From Opitutia bacterium (GTDB lineage Bacteria > Verrucomicrobiota > Verrucomicrobiia > Opitutales > UBA953): a stretch of 32,156 nucleotides of DNA. Shown here piece by piece: positions 16,739 to 25,669 of this stretch (position 1 is the first letter of the stretch; every line of letters starts with the position of its first letter). The position numbers were made by a program, and so were the translations under genes. The DNA lies in contig CANGRI010000012.1 of assembly GCA_947456525.1 (NCBI GenBank), positions 1 to 32,156 on the forward strand, given 5' to 3'. The notes under the pieces were generated by a model. The model had not been told where the DNA came from. It made no database searches and saw only the letters and a list, made by a program, of their open reading frames with translations.

Positions 16739-17959
16739 TTGCCCTGGTTCCTCCATCTCGCCCTCCGCCAGCTCTTCCCGCCCGGTAAGCGCTTCCCGGC
16801 GTTCGCGACGGTGTCGATCCTCGGCGTGGCGCTCGGCGTGGCCTCGTTGCTCGTCGTGCAGACGGTGATGAACGGTTTCGGGGAGGAACATCGCCTGCGT
16901 ATCCGCGAATCTTTCGGCGACTGCCTCGTCACCGGCCCCGCGCCGATCGAGAAGCCCGAGGCTCTCGCGAAGGAACTCGCCGCCCGGCCCGAAGTCGCCT
17001 CGGCCTCGCTTTTCGCCGAAGGTCCGGCGCTCGCGCGTAACGGCGACTTCTCCGGCATCGCCCAGGTGCGCGGCATCGACCCGACCGATCCCGGCCAGCC
17101 CGCCCGCAAATACGTCTATGGCGGCCGCTTCGACGACCTCGACGACGGACGCATCATCCTCGGCGTCGGTCTCGCCCGCGCCCTCCGCGTGCGCATCGGC
17201 GATCGCGTCGAGGTCTGGTCGCCGGCGATGGCCGAGCGCGCCGAGAAGGGCAAGGCCCCGTTACCCGCCGAATTCGAGGTCTGCGCGGTGATCCAGACCG
17301 GCTTCACCGAGGTCGACAACGCCGCCGCGCTCATCCCGCTCCGCCGCTTCCGCGAGATCTGGAACCTCGGCCCGCGGGCCCACGGCCTCACCTTGCGCCT
17401 GAAGGAGCCAGCCCTCGCCGCCGCGACCGCCGGACGCCTCGCGGTCGGTCATCCCGAACTGCGCTTCCGTCCCTGGCAGGACATCAAGAAGGACTTCCTC
17501 GAGGCCATCCGCTTCGAGAAGACGATGCTCTTCTTCCTGATGTTCATCATCACGCTCGTCGCTTCCTTCTCTATCGGCAGCACGCTCTTCTCGGCCGTCA
17601 TCCGGCGCTCCCGCGAGGTCGGCGTGCTCGCCTCGCTCGGCGCCGCGCGCTGGCAGGTGGTCGCGCTGTTCGGCCTGCAGGGCCTGCTCATCGGCGCCCT
17701 CGGCACGCTGCTCGGCTTCCTGCTCACCTGGACGATCCTGTCCTTCCGCGACGGCATCCTCGGCGCGATCAACAGTCTCTTCGGCGGCGGCGACATGGTG
17801 GCCAACGTCTACCAGTTCTCGAAGGTGCCGCTCCATTACGACGCGTCGGATTTCTTCATCGCGGCCGCGTTCACCCTGCTGACCACGGCGATCGCCGGCC
17901 TCGTGCCCGCGCTCTGGGCCGCCGGCCGCAAACCCTCGGAGGCCATGCGCGATGCCTGA
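16739..17959 (+). CDS. Lipoprotein-releasing ABC transporter permease, LolC/LolE family (TTG start)
   Basis: 406 aa; LHLALRQLFPPGKRFPAFATVSILGVALGVASLLVVQTVMNGFGEEHRLRI, C-terminal FtsX-like permease region; followed by LolD-like ATPase. Confidence 0.9.
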   Translation: MPWFLHLALRQLFPPGKRFPAFATVSILGVALGVASLLVVQTVMNGFGEEHRLRIRESFGDCLVTGPAPIEKPEALAKELAARPEVASASLFAEGPALARNGDFSGIAQVRGIDPTDPGQPARKYVYGGRFDDLDDGRIILGVGLARALRVRIGDRVEVWSPAMAERAEKGKAPLPAEFEVCAVIQTGFTEVDNAAALIPLRRFREIWNLGPRAHGLTLRLKEPALAAATAGRLAVGHPELRFRPWQDIKKDFLEAIRFEKTMLFFLMFIITLVASFSIGSTLFSAVIRRSREVGVLASLGAARWQVVALFGLQGLLIGALGTLLGFLLTWTILSFRDGILGAINSLFGGGDMVANVYQFSKVPLHYDASDFFIAAAFTLLTTAIAGLVPALWAAGRKPSEAMRDA

Positions 17960-18623
17960 TATCGTCCTCCAGGCCCGCGGCCTCGCCAAGGCCTTCGCTT
18001 CGCCCGCCGGCCGCCTGCCGGTGCTGACGGACGTGTCGCTCGAGGTGTTCGCCGGCGAGTCCGTCTCGATCCGCGGTTCTTCCGGTTCGGGCAAGACCAC
18101 GCTGCTCCAGCAGCTCGGCGGCCTCGACCAGCCTGACGCCGGCGAAGTCCGCATCCTCGCGCCCGGCGCCGGCCTCGTCGCCCCGCGCAGCTCGCTCGGA
18201 CGCGGCGTCGGTTTCGTCTTCCAGAACTACCAGCTCATGCCCGAGCTCACCGCGCTCGAGAACGTGGCGCTCGCCGCCCGCGTGGCCGGTGCCTCCGCCT
18301 CTTCCGCGACCGAAGCCGCGCGCGCCTTGCTGGTGCAAGTGGGACTCGGCGCCCGTCTCGAGCATCTCCCCGCCAAGCTTTCCGGCGGCGAATGCCAGCG
18401 TGTCGCCATCGCCCGCGCCTTGGTCAACCGCCCGTCGCTGATCCTGGCCGACGAACCCACGGGCAACCTCGACGAGCGCACCGGCGCCGAGATCATGGAC
18501 CTGCTCTTGGGCGTCGTCGCCGACCGTGGCGCCGCGCTGATCCTGGTGACGCATAGCCGCGAGTTCGCCGAACGGGCCGCCCGCCGTTTCGTGCTGTCCG
18601 GCGGCGTGCTTTCGCCCGCCTGA
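17952..18623 (+). CDS. lolD: Lipoprotein-releasing ABC transporter ATP-binding protein
   Basis: 223 aa; [18 protein letters not shown] (Walker A), [33 protein letters not shown] (signature/Walker B); start overlaps the permease stop by 8 bp. Confidence 0.92.
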   Translation: MPDIVLQARGLAKAFASPAGRLPVLTDVSLEVFAGESVSIRGSSGSGKTTLLQQLGGLDQPDAGEVRILAPGAGLVAPRSSLGRGVGFVFQNYQLMPELTALENVALAARVAGASASSATEAARALLVQVGLGARLEHLPAKLSGGECQRVAIARALVNRPSLILADEPTGNLDERTGAEIMDLLLGVVADRGAALILVTHSREFAERAARRFVLSGGVLSPA

Positions 18624-18663
18624 TTTGACAAGCGGGTGGGGCGGGGTTGTCTTGAGGTCACTC

Positions 18664-19314
18664 ATGAACGCCGCCCTGACTCCTGCCCAGCTCCTTGCCT
18701 CCCTTGAATGGCGCTACGCCACCAAGGCCTTCGATACCCGCAAGCTCCCTGACGCCACCTGGGCCGCGCTGGAAGAGTCCCTTCGCCTGACGCCGTCGTC
18801 CTACGGCCTTCAGCCTTGGAAGTTCATCGTCGTCAACGACCCGGCCGTCCGCGCCAAGCTCCGCCCGGTCTCCTGGAATCAGACGCAGGTCACCGACGCT
18901 TCCCATCTCGTCGTCTTCGCCCGTCGCACCGAGGTCACCGAGAAGGACGTGAACGATTTCTTCAACCAGATGGTCGGCGAGCGTAACGCCGACGCGACCA
19001 AACTCGAACCCTACCGCCAGATGATGATCGGCGGCGTGGTGAACGGCAAGGACGCCGCCGGCCAGAAGGAATGGGCCGCCCGCCAGCTTTACATCGCCCT
19101 CGGCCAGCTCATGGGCGCCGCCGCGGCCCTCGCGGTCGACACCTGCGCCCTCGAAGGCATCGACCCCGCCGCCTACACCGAGATCCTCGGTCTGAAGGGC
19201 AGCGGCTACGAAGTCGTCGTCGCTTGCGCCGTCGGGTACCGCTCCGCGGAAGACAAGTACGCCGCGATGAAGAAGATCCGCTACCCGGCCGCCCGCGTCA
19301 TCGCGCGCGTCTGA
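18664..19314 (+). CDS. Nitroreductase family NAD(P)H-dependent oxidoreductase
   Basis: MNAALTPAQLLASLEWRYATKAFDTRKLPDATWAALEESLRLTPSSYGLQPWKFIVVNDP...RQLYIALGQLMGAAAALAVDTCALEG. The ORF track starts upstream (18625); ATG at 18664 preferred. Confidence 0.9.
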   Translation: MNAALTPAQLLASLEWRYATKAFDTRKLPDATWAALEESLRLTPSSYGLQPWKFIVVNDPAVRAKLRPVSWNQTQVTDASHLVVFARRTEVTEKDVNDFFNQMVGERNADATKLEPYRQMMIGGVVNGKDAAGQKEWAARQLYIALGQLMGAAAALAVDTCALEGIDPAAYTEILGLKGSGYEVVVACAVGYRSAEDKYAAMKKIRYPAARVIARV

Positions 19315-21609
19315 TCAGCTGCGGCCGGACCAACGCACGAATTCCTCGTCATCGGCGAGGACTTCGGGGTCGCCGTATTCCGTCGAGAGCAGGCTGCGGT
19401 AGGCTTCGTCGGCGAAGCGTCGGCAGTGCAGGAGCACGCGCGCCGAATGGCCGGGCGCGCGCACGAGGCGGCCGAGCGCCTGGTTGACCTTCCGCATGCC
19501 CGGGCGGACGTAGGCGAGCGAGAACGCGTCTTCGGCGCCGGCTTCGACGAACATCTTGCGCCGGGCTTCCTGCAGCGCGTTGACCTCCGGCAGCGCCGGG
19601 CCGATGACGACCGCGGAACGGATCCGTCCGCCGAGCATGTCGACGCCTTCGCCGAGCGAGCCGCCGAGGATGAGGCAGAGGATCGTGTAACGGTTGAGGG
19701 AATCTTCGACGAAGCGTGCCGTGCCGTCGGGACCGAGTCCGCGCGGCTGCAGGGCGACGTCGGCCTTGGGGTCGAGGTCGCGTACTTCCTTCACGACGGC
19801 CTCCGCGTACTTGTACGAGGGGAAGAACGCCGCGACCGCGCCTTCCTGGGCCAGGCGGAGCAGGGCGGCGCCGGTCCGGGCCATGTGGCCTTCGCGCGTC
19901 TTCAGGCGCGTGTCCACGCGGCCGTCGATCGCGACGGTGTAGGCGCCTTGGCGCCACGGCGCGAGGGCGTGGACCATCACGAGATTATCCGGGTCGAGCC
20001 CGCAGTCGGCCGCGAGCGAGCCGCGCGGCCCCGGGGTCGCGGTCATCAGCAGCGTGTGGCCGAAGGCGCGGAGGCGTTCGCCGGTGGCCTTTGCGGCGGA
20101 GAGGCAGTCGAGGCTGAGCAGGCCCGGGCGCGGCGACCAGAGGAGCCAGCCGAGGTCGGCGGCTTCGAGGCGATCCGACCAGGAGGCGGCGTTCCAGACG
20201 GCCTGCTTGGCTGCGTCAGGGAGGTCGTCGGTGTTGAACGGGTGTTCGGCGGCGAGCACCGACATCCGTTCCGCGATGGCCATGGCTTCGAGGCGGTCGT
20301 CGGGCGAGATCGCATCGGCCTTCGGTAGCCGGTGGAGGAAGTCGGCCCACTGCTGGGCGGTCTGGCACCACGCTTCGGGGGCGCGGAAGCGGGTGAGCGT
20401 GAACGCGAAATCAGCCGCCGACTGCTCGTCGTCGCGCAGCGAGAGGCATTCCGCGGCGCGGTCGGGGAGGTTATGCGCCTCGTCGACGACGAGCACCGTG
20501 TCGGCCATGTCCCAGCCGGGCACTGTCTCGAGGGCGGCGCGGTTGCGGGGCGAGAAGACGTAGTTGTAGTCGCAGATCACCACGTCGGCGTGGCCGAGCA
20601 TCGCCTTGGTGATGTCCCACGGCGGGACGCCGGCGATGCGGCCGATCTCGCGGATGCGACGGAGGTCGGCGGCTTCCTCGAGGAGATGCTGCGGGTCGAT
20701 CTTCGCGTTGGCCCAGTTGCGGCGGATCTGCTCGGGGTCGTCCGTGATGCCTTCGACCTCATGCTCGGCGCGTGGTCGCAGGACCACCGCGCGCAGTTCG
20801 TTGCTCCGCGCGAGGCGGCGCAGTTCGGAGAGCACCTGGATCTGGCCCGTGCCCTTGCCGGTGAGGTAGAGGAGGCGGCCGGCGCGGCCGGCGCGGAGCA
20901 GGCCGAGTCCGTGGCGCAGGGCCGCGGAGGTCTTGCCGAAGCCGGTCGGGGCGACGAGCAGGCGCGTGGGCGAATCGAGGCCGGCCTGGTCGAGGTCGGC
21001 GCAGCACTGCAGCCATTCCGGGCGCGGCTCCTTGAAGGGCAGGCGGTCCGGCAGGTTGAGCAGGCGCGCGTGGCTGGCGCGGCGGTTCTCGGCGTGCGCG
21101 GCGAGCGTCTCGGCCTGCGCGAGGAGGTCGGCCTCGGCGGAGCGGGGCAGCGCGACCGGTTGGCGCGTGCCGTCGGCGGGGTCGATGAAGATCAGTTCGC
21201 CTTTCACCTCGCGGGCGCCGGACGAAAGCCGGGCCGCATGGCAATAGGCCGCGAGCTGCAGGAAGTGATGGGCGAAACGGCCGACGAGGAACTCCGGTTT
21301 GCGCGGCAGCTTAAGGCTGATCGTCTTGATCTCGCGGATGCGGACCTCGTCGGCCGTCTCGAGCCATTGGTCCGCGCGGCCGGTGATGGCGATCGTCCAC
21401 CCGAGCGCGCCGACCTCGCAGGCGATGGAGCGTTCGAACTGCCAGCCTTGGCCTTCGGCTTCGGCGACCTTGCGCATGGTCTCATGCCATTGGCGGCCGG
21501 CTTCGGCTCGCCAGGGCGCGCCGCCGGCGCCCGCGCCGGGTCCCGGACGGAACGTCGCGAATTCCTGCGCGCTCAGTTCGACGCGCTTGGCCTTGATGTC
21601 GATGCGCAT
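19315..21609 (-). CDS. PD-(D/E)XK (RecB/Cas4-like) nuclease domain fused to Rad3/XPD/DinG-like superfamily 2 helicase
   Basis: From ATG at 21607-21609 (MRIDIKAKRVELSAQEF). N-terminal GRQWHETMRK..GRADQWLE..VRIREIKT..QLAAYCHA nuclease motifs; APTGFGKTSAAL (Walker A), VLVVDEAHNLPDRAAE (DEAH), RKVNQALGRLVRAPGHSARVLL (motif VI). The ORF-track start at 21762 would run through the upstream gene. Confidence 0.85.
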   Translation of the reverse strand: MRIDIKAKRVELSAQEFATFRPGPGAGAGGAPWRAEAGRQWHETMRKVAEAEGQGWQFERSIACEVGALGWTIAITGRADQWLETADEVRIREIKTISLKLPRKPEFLVGRFAHHFLQLAAYCHAARLSSGAREVKGELIFIDPADGTRQPVALPRSAEADLLAQAETLAAHAENRRASHARLLNLPDRLPFKEPRPEWLQCCADLDQAGLDSPTRLLVAPTGFGKTSAALRHGLGLLRAGRAGRLLYLTGKGTGQIQVLSELRRLARSNELRAVVLRPRAEHEVEGITDDPEQIRRNWANAKIDPQHLLEEAADLRRIREIGRIAGVPPWDITKAMLGHADVVICDYNYVFSPRNRAALETVPGWDMADTVLVVDEAHNLPDRAAECLSLRDDEQSAADFAFTLTRFRAPEAWCQTAQQWADFLHRLPKADAISPDDRLEAMAIAERMSVLAAEHPFNTDDLPDAAKQAVWNAASWSDRLEAADLGWLLWSPRPGLLSLDCLSAAKATGERLRAFGHTLLMTATPGPRGSLAADCGLDPDNLVMVHALAPWRQGAYTVAIDGRVDTRLKTREGHMARTGAALLRLAQEGAVAAFFPSYKYAEAVVKEVRDLDPKADVALQPRGLGPDGTARFVEDSLNRYTILCLILGGSLGEGVDMLGGRIRSAVVIGPALPEVNALQEARRKMFVEAGAEDAFSLAYVRPGMRKVNQALGRLVRAPGHSARVLLHCRRFADEAYRSLLSTEYGDPEVLADDEEFVRWSGRS

Positions 21610-22211
21610 CAGGGCAGCACGAAATGGGCCTCGCCGGCGGACCAGCGTTCGAGGTCGGTGGCAAGCTTCGCGACCGTCTCCTCGTCGGTCGTCTGCGCGT
21701 CGAGCGGCTGGCCGAGGATCGCCGCCGCGGCGGATTGGCGGGCGCCGAGCCGCGTGAACCATTGCTCGTGCACGCCCCAGCCGCCGTCCTTGAGGATGAG
21801 CCAGAGGCTCTTGAAGTAGGCGCAGTCGGCGCGCGGGCGCGCGGCCATGGCGTCGAATGTCTCGAGCGCGATGCGGTAGCAGACTTCGGCCGATTCGGGC
21901 GGCGGCGGGTTCTTGCGGAGCATCGCCGCGAGGCGGCAGGCGCGTTCGAGGGTGCGGTGGTCGCGGGCGAGGCCGGCGCGGCGGGTGAGCAGGCGGTAAT
22001 CGCGGGCGAAGCGCGTGCCGCCGTCCTTGGAGCGTTCGAGCGAGACTTCGCCTTCGTCGAAGAGGTCGGGCAGGGTGGTGCCGTTGCCGCGGTGGGTACG
22101 GATGAGGCAGCGCACGAGGCCTTCGGCGGGCTCGAGCAGCGTGAGCAAGGAGTGCGATTCCCCGGAAGGATCGCGACCCAGCACCAGGCAGCGGAGGCTC
22201 GACGCGGACAT
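21609..22211 (-). CDS. RecO-like DNA repair protein (short, divergent)
   Basis: 200 aa; SLRCLVLGRDPSGESHSLLTLLEPAEGLVRCLIRTHRG resembles the RecO N-terminal OB-fold; helical C-terminal half ALETFDAMAARPRADCAYFKSLWLILKDGG. No CxxC zinc motif. Confidence 0.65.
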   Translation of the reverse strand: MSASSLRCLVLGRDPSGESHSLLTLLEPAEGLVRCLIRTHRGNGTTLPDLFDEGEVSLERSKDGGTRFARDYRLLTRRAGLARDHRTLERACRLAAMLRKNPPPPESAEVCYRIALETFDAMAARPRADCAYFKSLWLILKDGGWGVHEQWFTRLGARQSAAAAILGQPLDAQTTDEETVAKLATDLERWSAGEAHFVLP

Positions 22212-22216
22212 CCGGA

Positions 22217-22897
22217 CTACTTGCTATCCGGCTTGGGGACGACGGAACCGAAGCTCATCAGCAGCCCGAGGGCTTCGCCGACGGTGAGCTTCGTCTCGCG
22301 GATCTCGTCCGGCGATACCTGCAGGATGACGCCGGTGGTCGGGGCGGGCGCGGCGGGGATGAAGACGTTCACGACCGGCTTGCCGACGGCCTGGCTGAAG
22401 ACCGTCGGTTGTTCATGCGTGACGAAGGCGATGGACCACATGCCCGGGCGGGGGAACTCGACCATCACGACGCGGCGGAAGGTGTCCTTGTTGCGGCCGC
22501 TCAGGGCGTCGACCATCTGGCGGATCGTGCCGTAGAGGGACCCGAGGCCGGGGATGCGTTCAAGGACGGTGGCGAACCAGCGGTGGAGGATCTTGCCGAA
22601 GAGGCGCTTCGAGAGGTAGCCGACGATCACCAGGATGATCAGCATCACCACGGCGGAGGAGACCACTACCAGCTGCCGGTAGAGGCCCGAGGTGAAGTCG
22701 GGCGCAGGGGTCTTCGAGTTATGCCAGAGCCAGGCCAGGCCGAATTCGAGCGCGGGCTGGATGAACTTGCCCATCAGGTCGAGCAGCACCGACACCACGT
22801 AGAGCGTCAGGCCGATCGGCAGGAGCAGGAAGAGGCCCGTCAGGAAGTTGTGGCCCAGGCGGGAGGCAAAGGTGTTCTTTTCGTTCGTTTCGCCCAT
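22217..22897 (-). CDS. DUF502 family membrane protein
   Basis: 226 aa; GHNFLTGLFLLLPIGLTLYVVSVLLDLMGKFI...IPGLGSLYGTIRQMVDALSGRNKDTFRRVVMVEFPRPGMWSIAFVTHE. Confidence 0.87.
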   Translation of the reverse strand: MGETNEKNTFASRLGHNFLTGLFLLLPIGLTLYVVSVLLDLMGKFIQPALEFGLAWLWHNSKTPAPDFTSGLYRQLVVVSSAVVMLIILVIVGYLSKRLFGKILHRWFATVLERIPGLGSLYGTIRQMVDALSGRNKDTFRRVVMVEFPRPGMWSIAFVTHEQPTVFSQAVGKPVVNVFIPAAPAPTTGVILQVSPDEIRETKLTVGEALGLLMSFGSVVPKPDSK

Positions 22898-22987
22898 GGC
22901 TCCAGCAAAGGAAGTCCCGGCCCGGTGGCAAGGGCGGTCGCAGGTTTCGGGGATTGGAACGTCGGCCTCGGGCCTTTTAATGGACTT

Positions 22988-23533
22988 ATGAAGACGTTCC
23001 TCCGGGTTGCCCTCGCCATCGTCGCCGCGACGACCACGCTAAGCGCCGTGTCCGAAGCCTACCCCCGCACCGCGTTCGGCGAGCTCGAGCTCAAGACCCT
23101 GCCCGCGGCCCGCTGGATGCGCACCGAGTCGTCGAAGGATTATTTCTCCGCGGACAACGGGCTCTTCATGAAGCTCTTCCGCTACATCGACTCGAACAAG
23201 ATCCCGATGACCGCGCCGGTCGAGGCGGGCATCAGGCCCGGGACGATGGTCTTCTACCTGGACGAAGCCTCGGCCAAGCGCGCCGACCTCGCGGAGACGC
23301 CGCTGGTGAAGCTTTCGTCGGTGCCTGAACGCCGCGTCGCCGCCATCGGTATCCGGGGGTCGTACAGCCGCGAGAATTACGAGGAAGCGTTGGCTGAGCT
23401 CCGCGCCTGGCTGGCGAAGCGCACGGACGTGAAGCCGGCGGGCGAACCGTACGCGGTCTACTGGAACAGCCCGTTCGTGCCGTTCTTCCTCAAGCACTCC
23501 GAAGTGCACATCCCCGTCGCGCCGGCGAAGTGA
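22988..23533 (+). CDS. SOUL family heme-binding-like protein with signal peptide
   Basis: MKTFLRVALAIVAATTTLSAVSEA then LKTLPAARWMRTESSKDY...NKIPMTAPVEAG...YAVYWNSPFVPFFLKHSEVHIPV. ATG at 22988 chosen over the ORF-track start at 22409, which overlaps DUF502. Confidence 0.88.
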   Translation: MKTFLRVALAIVAATTTLSAVSEAYPRTAFGELELKTLPAARWMRTESSKDYFSADNGLFMKLFRYIDSNKIPMTAPVEAGIRPGTMVFYLDEASAKRADLAETPLVKLSSVPERRVAAIGIRGSYSRENYEEALAELRAWLAKRTDVKPAGEPYAVYWNSPFVPFFLKHSEVHIPVAPAK

Positions 23534-23550
23534 TCAGGCTCCGAGTCTGA

Positions 23551-23730
23551 CTAGCCCGCGAGTTTTCCGTACAGGAAGACGATTCCGCAGATCGATCCGG
23601 TCAGCGAAAGGATGACGGCCAAAGAGAGCCGGGTCATCCTGCTGACCAAGCTGCCTTTGTTGGGGTAGATCGAGAAGAGCAGGGTGGCGGCGGTACTCGA
23701 CAATGTCAACGTCAGGAGGAGGTTATCCAT
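23551..23730 (-). CDS. Small membrane protein, 59 aa, unknown function
   Basis: MDNLLLTLTLSSTAATLLFSIYPNKGSLVSRMTRLSLAVILSLTGSICGIVFLYGKLAG: two hydrophobic segments, start 11 bp after the pyrD stop. Hidden inside a longer ORF-track entry. Confidence 0.55.
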   Translation of the reverse strand: MDNLLLTLTLSSTAATLLFSIYPNKGSLVSRMTRLSLAVILSLTGSICGIVFLYGKLAG

Positions 23731-23741
23731 AAAAGGTAGGC

Positions 23742-24797
23742 TCAGGCCCAGGCGCGCTGGCGCCAGGCGAGGCCTTCGGCGACTTCGCGGGCGAGTTCCG
23801 GGCCGCGGAAGACGAGGCCGGAGTAGACCTGCACGAGGCTCGCGCCTTCGTCCATGAAGCGGCCCGCGTCCTTGGCTGACAGGATGCCGCCGCAGCCGAC
23901 GATCGGGATGCGACCATCGGCTTCCTTGGCGAGGAAGCGCACGACCTGCAGGGAACGTTCCAGCAGCGGGGCGCCGCTGAGGCCGCCACGGCCGGGCGAG
24001 CACGCTTCGGTGCCCGCGGGGCGCGTGATCGTGGTGTTCGTGGCGATGATGCCGGCGAAGCCGCATTCGCCGACGACGCTGACGATGTCGGCCAGCTGGT
24101 TCGGGTTGAGGTCTGGGGCGATCTTGAGGAGCAGCGGCACCGGGCCGCCGGCGACGGAACGGTTCTCCTGCGCGATCGTGGAGAGCAACGTCACGAGCGG
24201 CGCGCGGTCCTGGAGGGCGCGCAGGCCGGTGGTGTTCGGGCTGCTGATGTTCACGACGACGTAGTCGGCGAGCGGCGCGAGGAGCTTGAAGCAGGTGAGG
24301 TAGTCTTCGTGCGCCTGTTCGTTGGCGGTGGCCTTGTTCTTGCCGATGTTGATGCCCAGCGGGCTCACGCGCCGGCCACGGCCGGGGTGCTTGCTCAGGC
24401 GGTCGTAGAGGGCCTGGGCGCCGTTGTTCGGGAAGCCGTACGCGTTCACGACGGCGTTGAGCTCAGGGTAGCGGAAGACGCGGGGCTTCTCGTTGCCCGG
24501 CTGGGCCTTCGGGGTGACCGTGCCGACTTCGACGTGGCCGAAGCCGAGGGCGGCCGCGCCGCGCCAGCCGAGACCGTCCTTGTCGAAACCGGCGGCGAGG
24601 CCGATGTGGTTCGGGAATTTCAGGCCGAAGGCTTCGATGGGACGGCCGCCCTTGGGGGTCAGCGATCGCTCCATCAGGAGGCGGAGGGGGGCGCAGGCGC
24701 CGAGGAGGCCCATGCCGCGGAGTCCGACCTGGTGGGCCGTCTCAGGGTCGAGCGAGTAGAGGGCCTTGGAGATGACCTTGTCGTACAGGAAAGACAT
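23742..24797 (-). CDS. pyrD: Dihydroorotate dehydrogenase (quinone), class 2
   Basis: 351 aa; PNHIGLAAGFDKDG, GHVEVGTVTPKAQPGNEKPRVFRYPELNAVVNAYGFPNNG, VNISSPNTTGLRALQ, PLLLKIAPDL, IIATNTTI, GGLSGAPL. Confidence 0.96.
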   Translation of the reverse strand: MSFLYDKVISKALYSLDPETAHQVGLRGMGLLGACAPLRLLMERSLTPKGGRPIEAFGLKFPNHIGLAAGFDKDGLGWRGAAALGFGHVEVGTVTPKAQPGNEKPRVFRYPELNAVVNAYGFPNNGAQALYDRLSKHPGRGRRVSPLGINIGKNKATANEQAHEDYLTCFKLLAPLADYVVVNISSPNTTGLRALQDRAPLVTLLSTIAQENRSVAGGPVPLLLKIAPDLNPNQLADIVSVVGECGFAGIIATNTTITRPAGTEACSPGRGGLSGAPLLERSLQVVRFLAKEADGRIPIVGCGGILSAKDAGRFMDEGASLVQVYSGLVFRGPELAREVAEGLAWRQRAWA

Positions 24798-24907
24798 GCC
24801 CTGCAGTTAAGGGAGGAAAGGGCGGAAGGAAAGCGGAGAAGCCCGCCAATTAGACCCTCCGCCGACCCCTCTTGACTCCCGCCCAGACATGGACACACCA
24901 CCCAGCC

Positions 24908-25663
24908 ATGGCTGTGACTACCTCAAAGCTCCTTTGGTGCACCATCCGCTTCAAGGAGAAGGAAGGCAACTGGTGGGTGAAGGAGAACTCCGACCCGAAG
25001 CACTACGAACCCGACGGCTTGGGCATCCTCGATCCTTACCAGTTCCCGTGGATCCTGGACATGATGGACCCCCTCCGCGAGTACGGCCTTTCCAACGAAG
25101 TGCTCGAAGCCGCCTTCGTCCCGTTCCAGGCCCAGGACATCGAGAAGGACCAGACGGTCCGCCTCGTCCGCGTCGCCGAACACATCCTCGACTCCGAGGA
25201 GCAGCTCTTCGCCCTGCCGAACATCAAGGACGGCGACAAGGGCGCCTACGCCGATCTCCTCGAGCACATCATGCGCCTGCGCGTGAAGCTCATCAACGAC
25301 ACGATCAAGCTCGAGCAGAAGCTCACCGTCGAGGACGTGGATGAACAGCTCAGCGAGCTGCGCAACCAGGCCATGATCGAAGGCCGCGACATCCATCCTT
25401 TCGAAGAGATCACCGACATCCTCGAGTTCGTCCCGCAGGGCCATGAGGTCCCCGGCGACGACGATGACGACGACAAGCCCGCCCGCGCCCAGACCGCGGC
25501 CGAAGACATCGCCGACCTGCCCGACGTCGAGGAAGTCGACAAGGACATGGAGAAGAACCTCCGCTGGGACGACGAAGAGGAACCGGCTGAAGGCGGCGAA
25601 TCCGAAGGCGGCGAGTCCGAAGGCGGCGGCAAGGCTTCCGGCAAGTCCGGTCGCCGTCGCTAA
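24908..25663 (+). CDS. Protein of unknown function with acidic, low-complexity C-terminal tail
   Basis: MAVTTSKLLWCTIRFKEKEGNWWVKENSDPKHYEPDGLGILDPYQFPWILDMMDPLREYG...GDDDDDDKPARAQ...EEEPAEGGESEGGESEGGGKASGKSGRRR. Start uncertain; the ORF track uses a TTG at 24872. Confidence 0.7.
   Translation: MAVTTSKLLWCTIRFKEKEGNWWVKENSDPKHYEPDGLGILDPYQFPWILDMMDPLREYGLSNEVLEAAFVPFQAQDIEKDQTVRLVRVAEHILDSEEQLFALPNIKDGDKGAYADLLEHIMRLRVKLINDTIKLEQKLTVEDVDEQLSELRNQAMIEGRDIHPFEEITDILEFVPQGHEVPGDDDDDDKPARAQTAAEDIADLPDVEEVDKDMEKNLRWDDEEEPAEGGESEGGESEGGGKASGKSGRRR
25589..25630. repeat. 15-bp tandem repeat (GAAGGCGGCGARTCC, about 2.8 copies) encoding EGGES
   Basis: Direct reading at 25589, 25604 and 25619. Confidence 0.85.
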
Positions 25664-25669
25664 GCCGGC

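Noticed and set aside
20332-21819. 495-aa plus-strand ORF
   Set aside because: Antisense to the nuclease-helicase gene, which has strong motifs.
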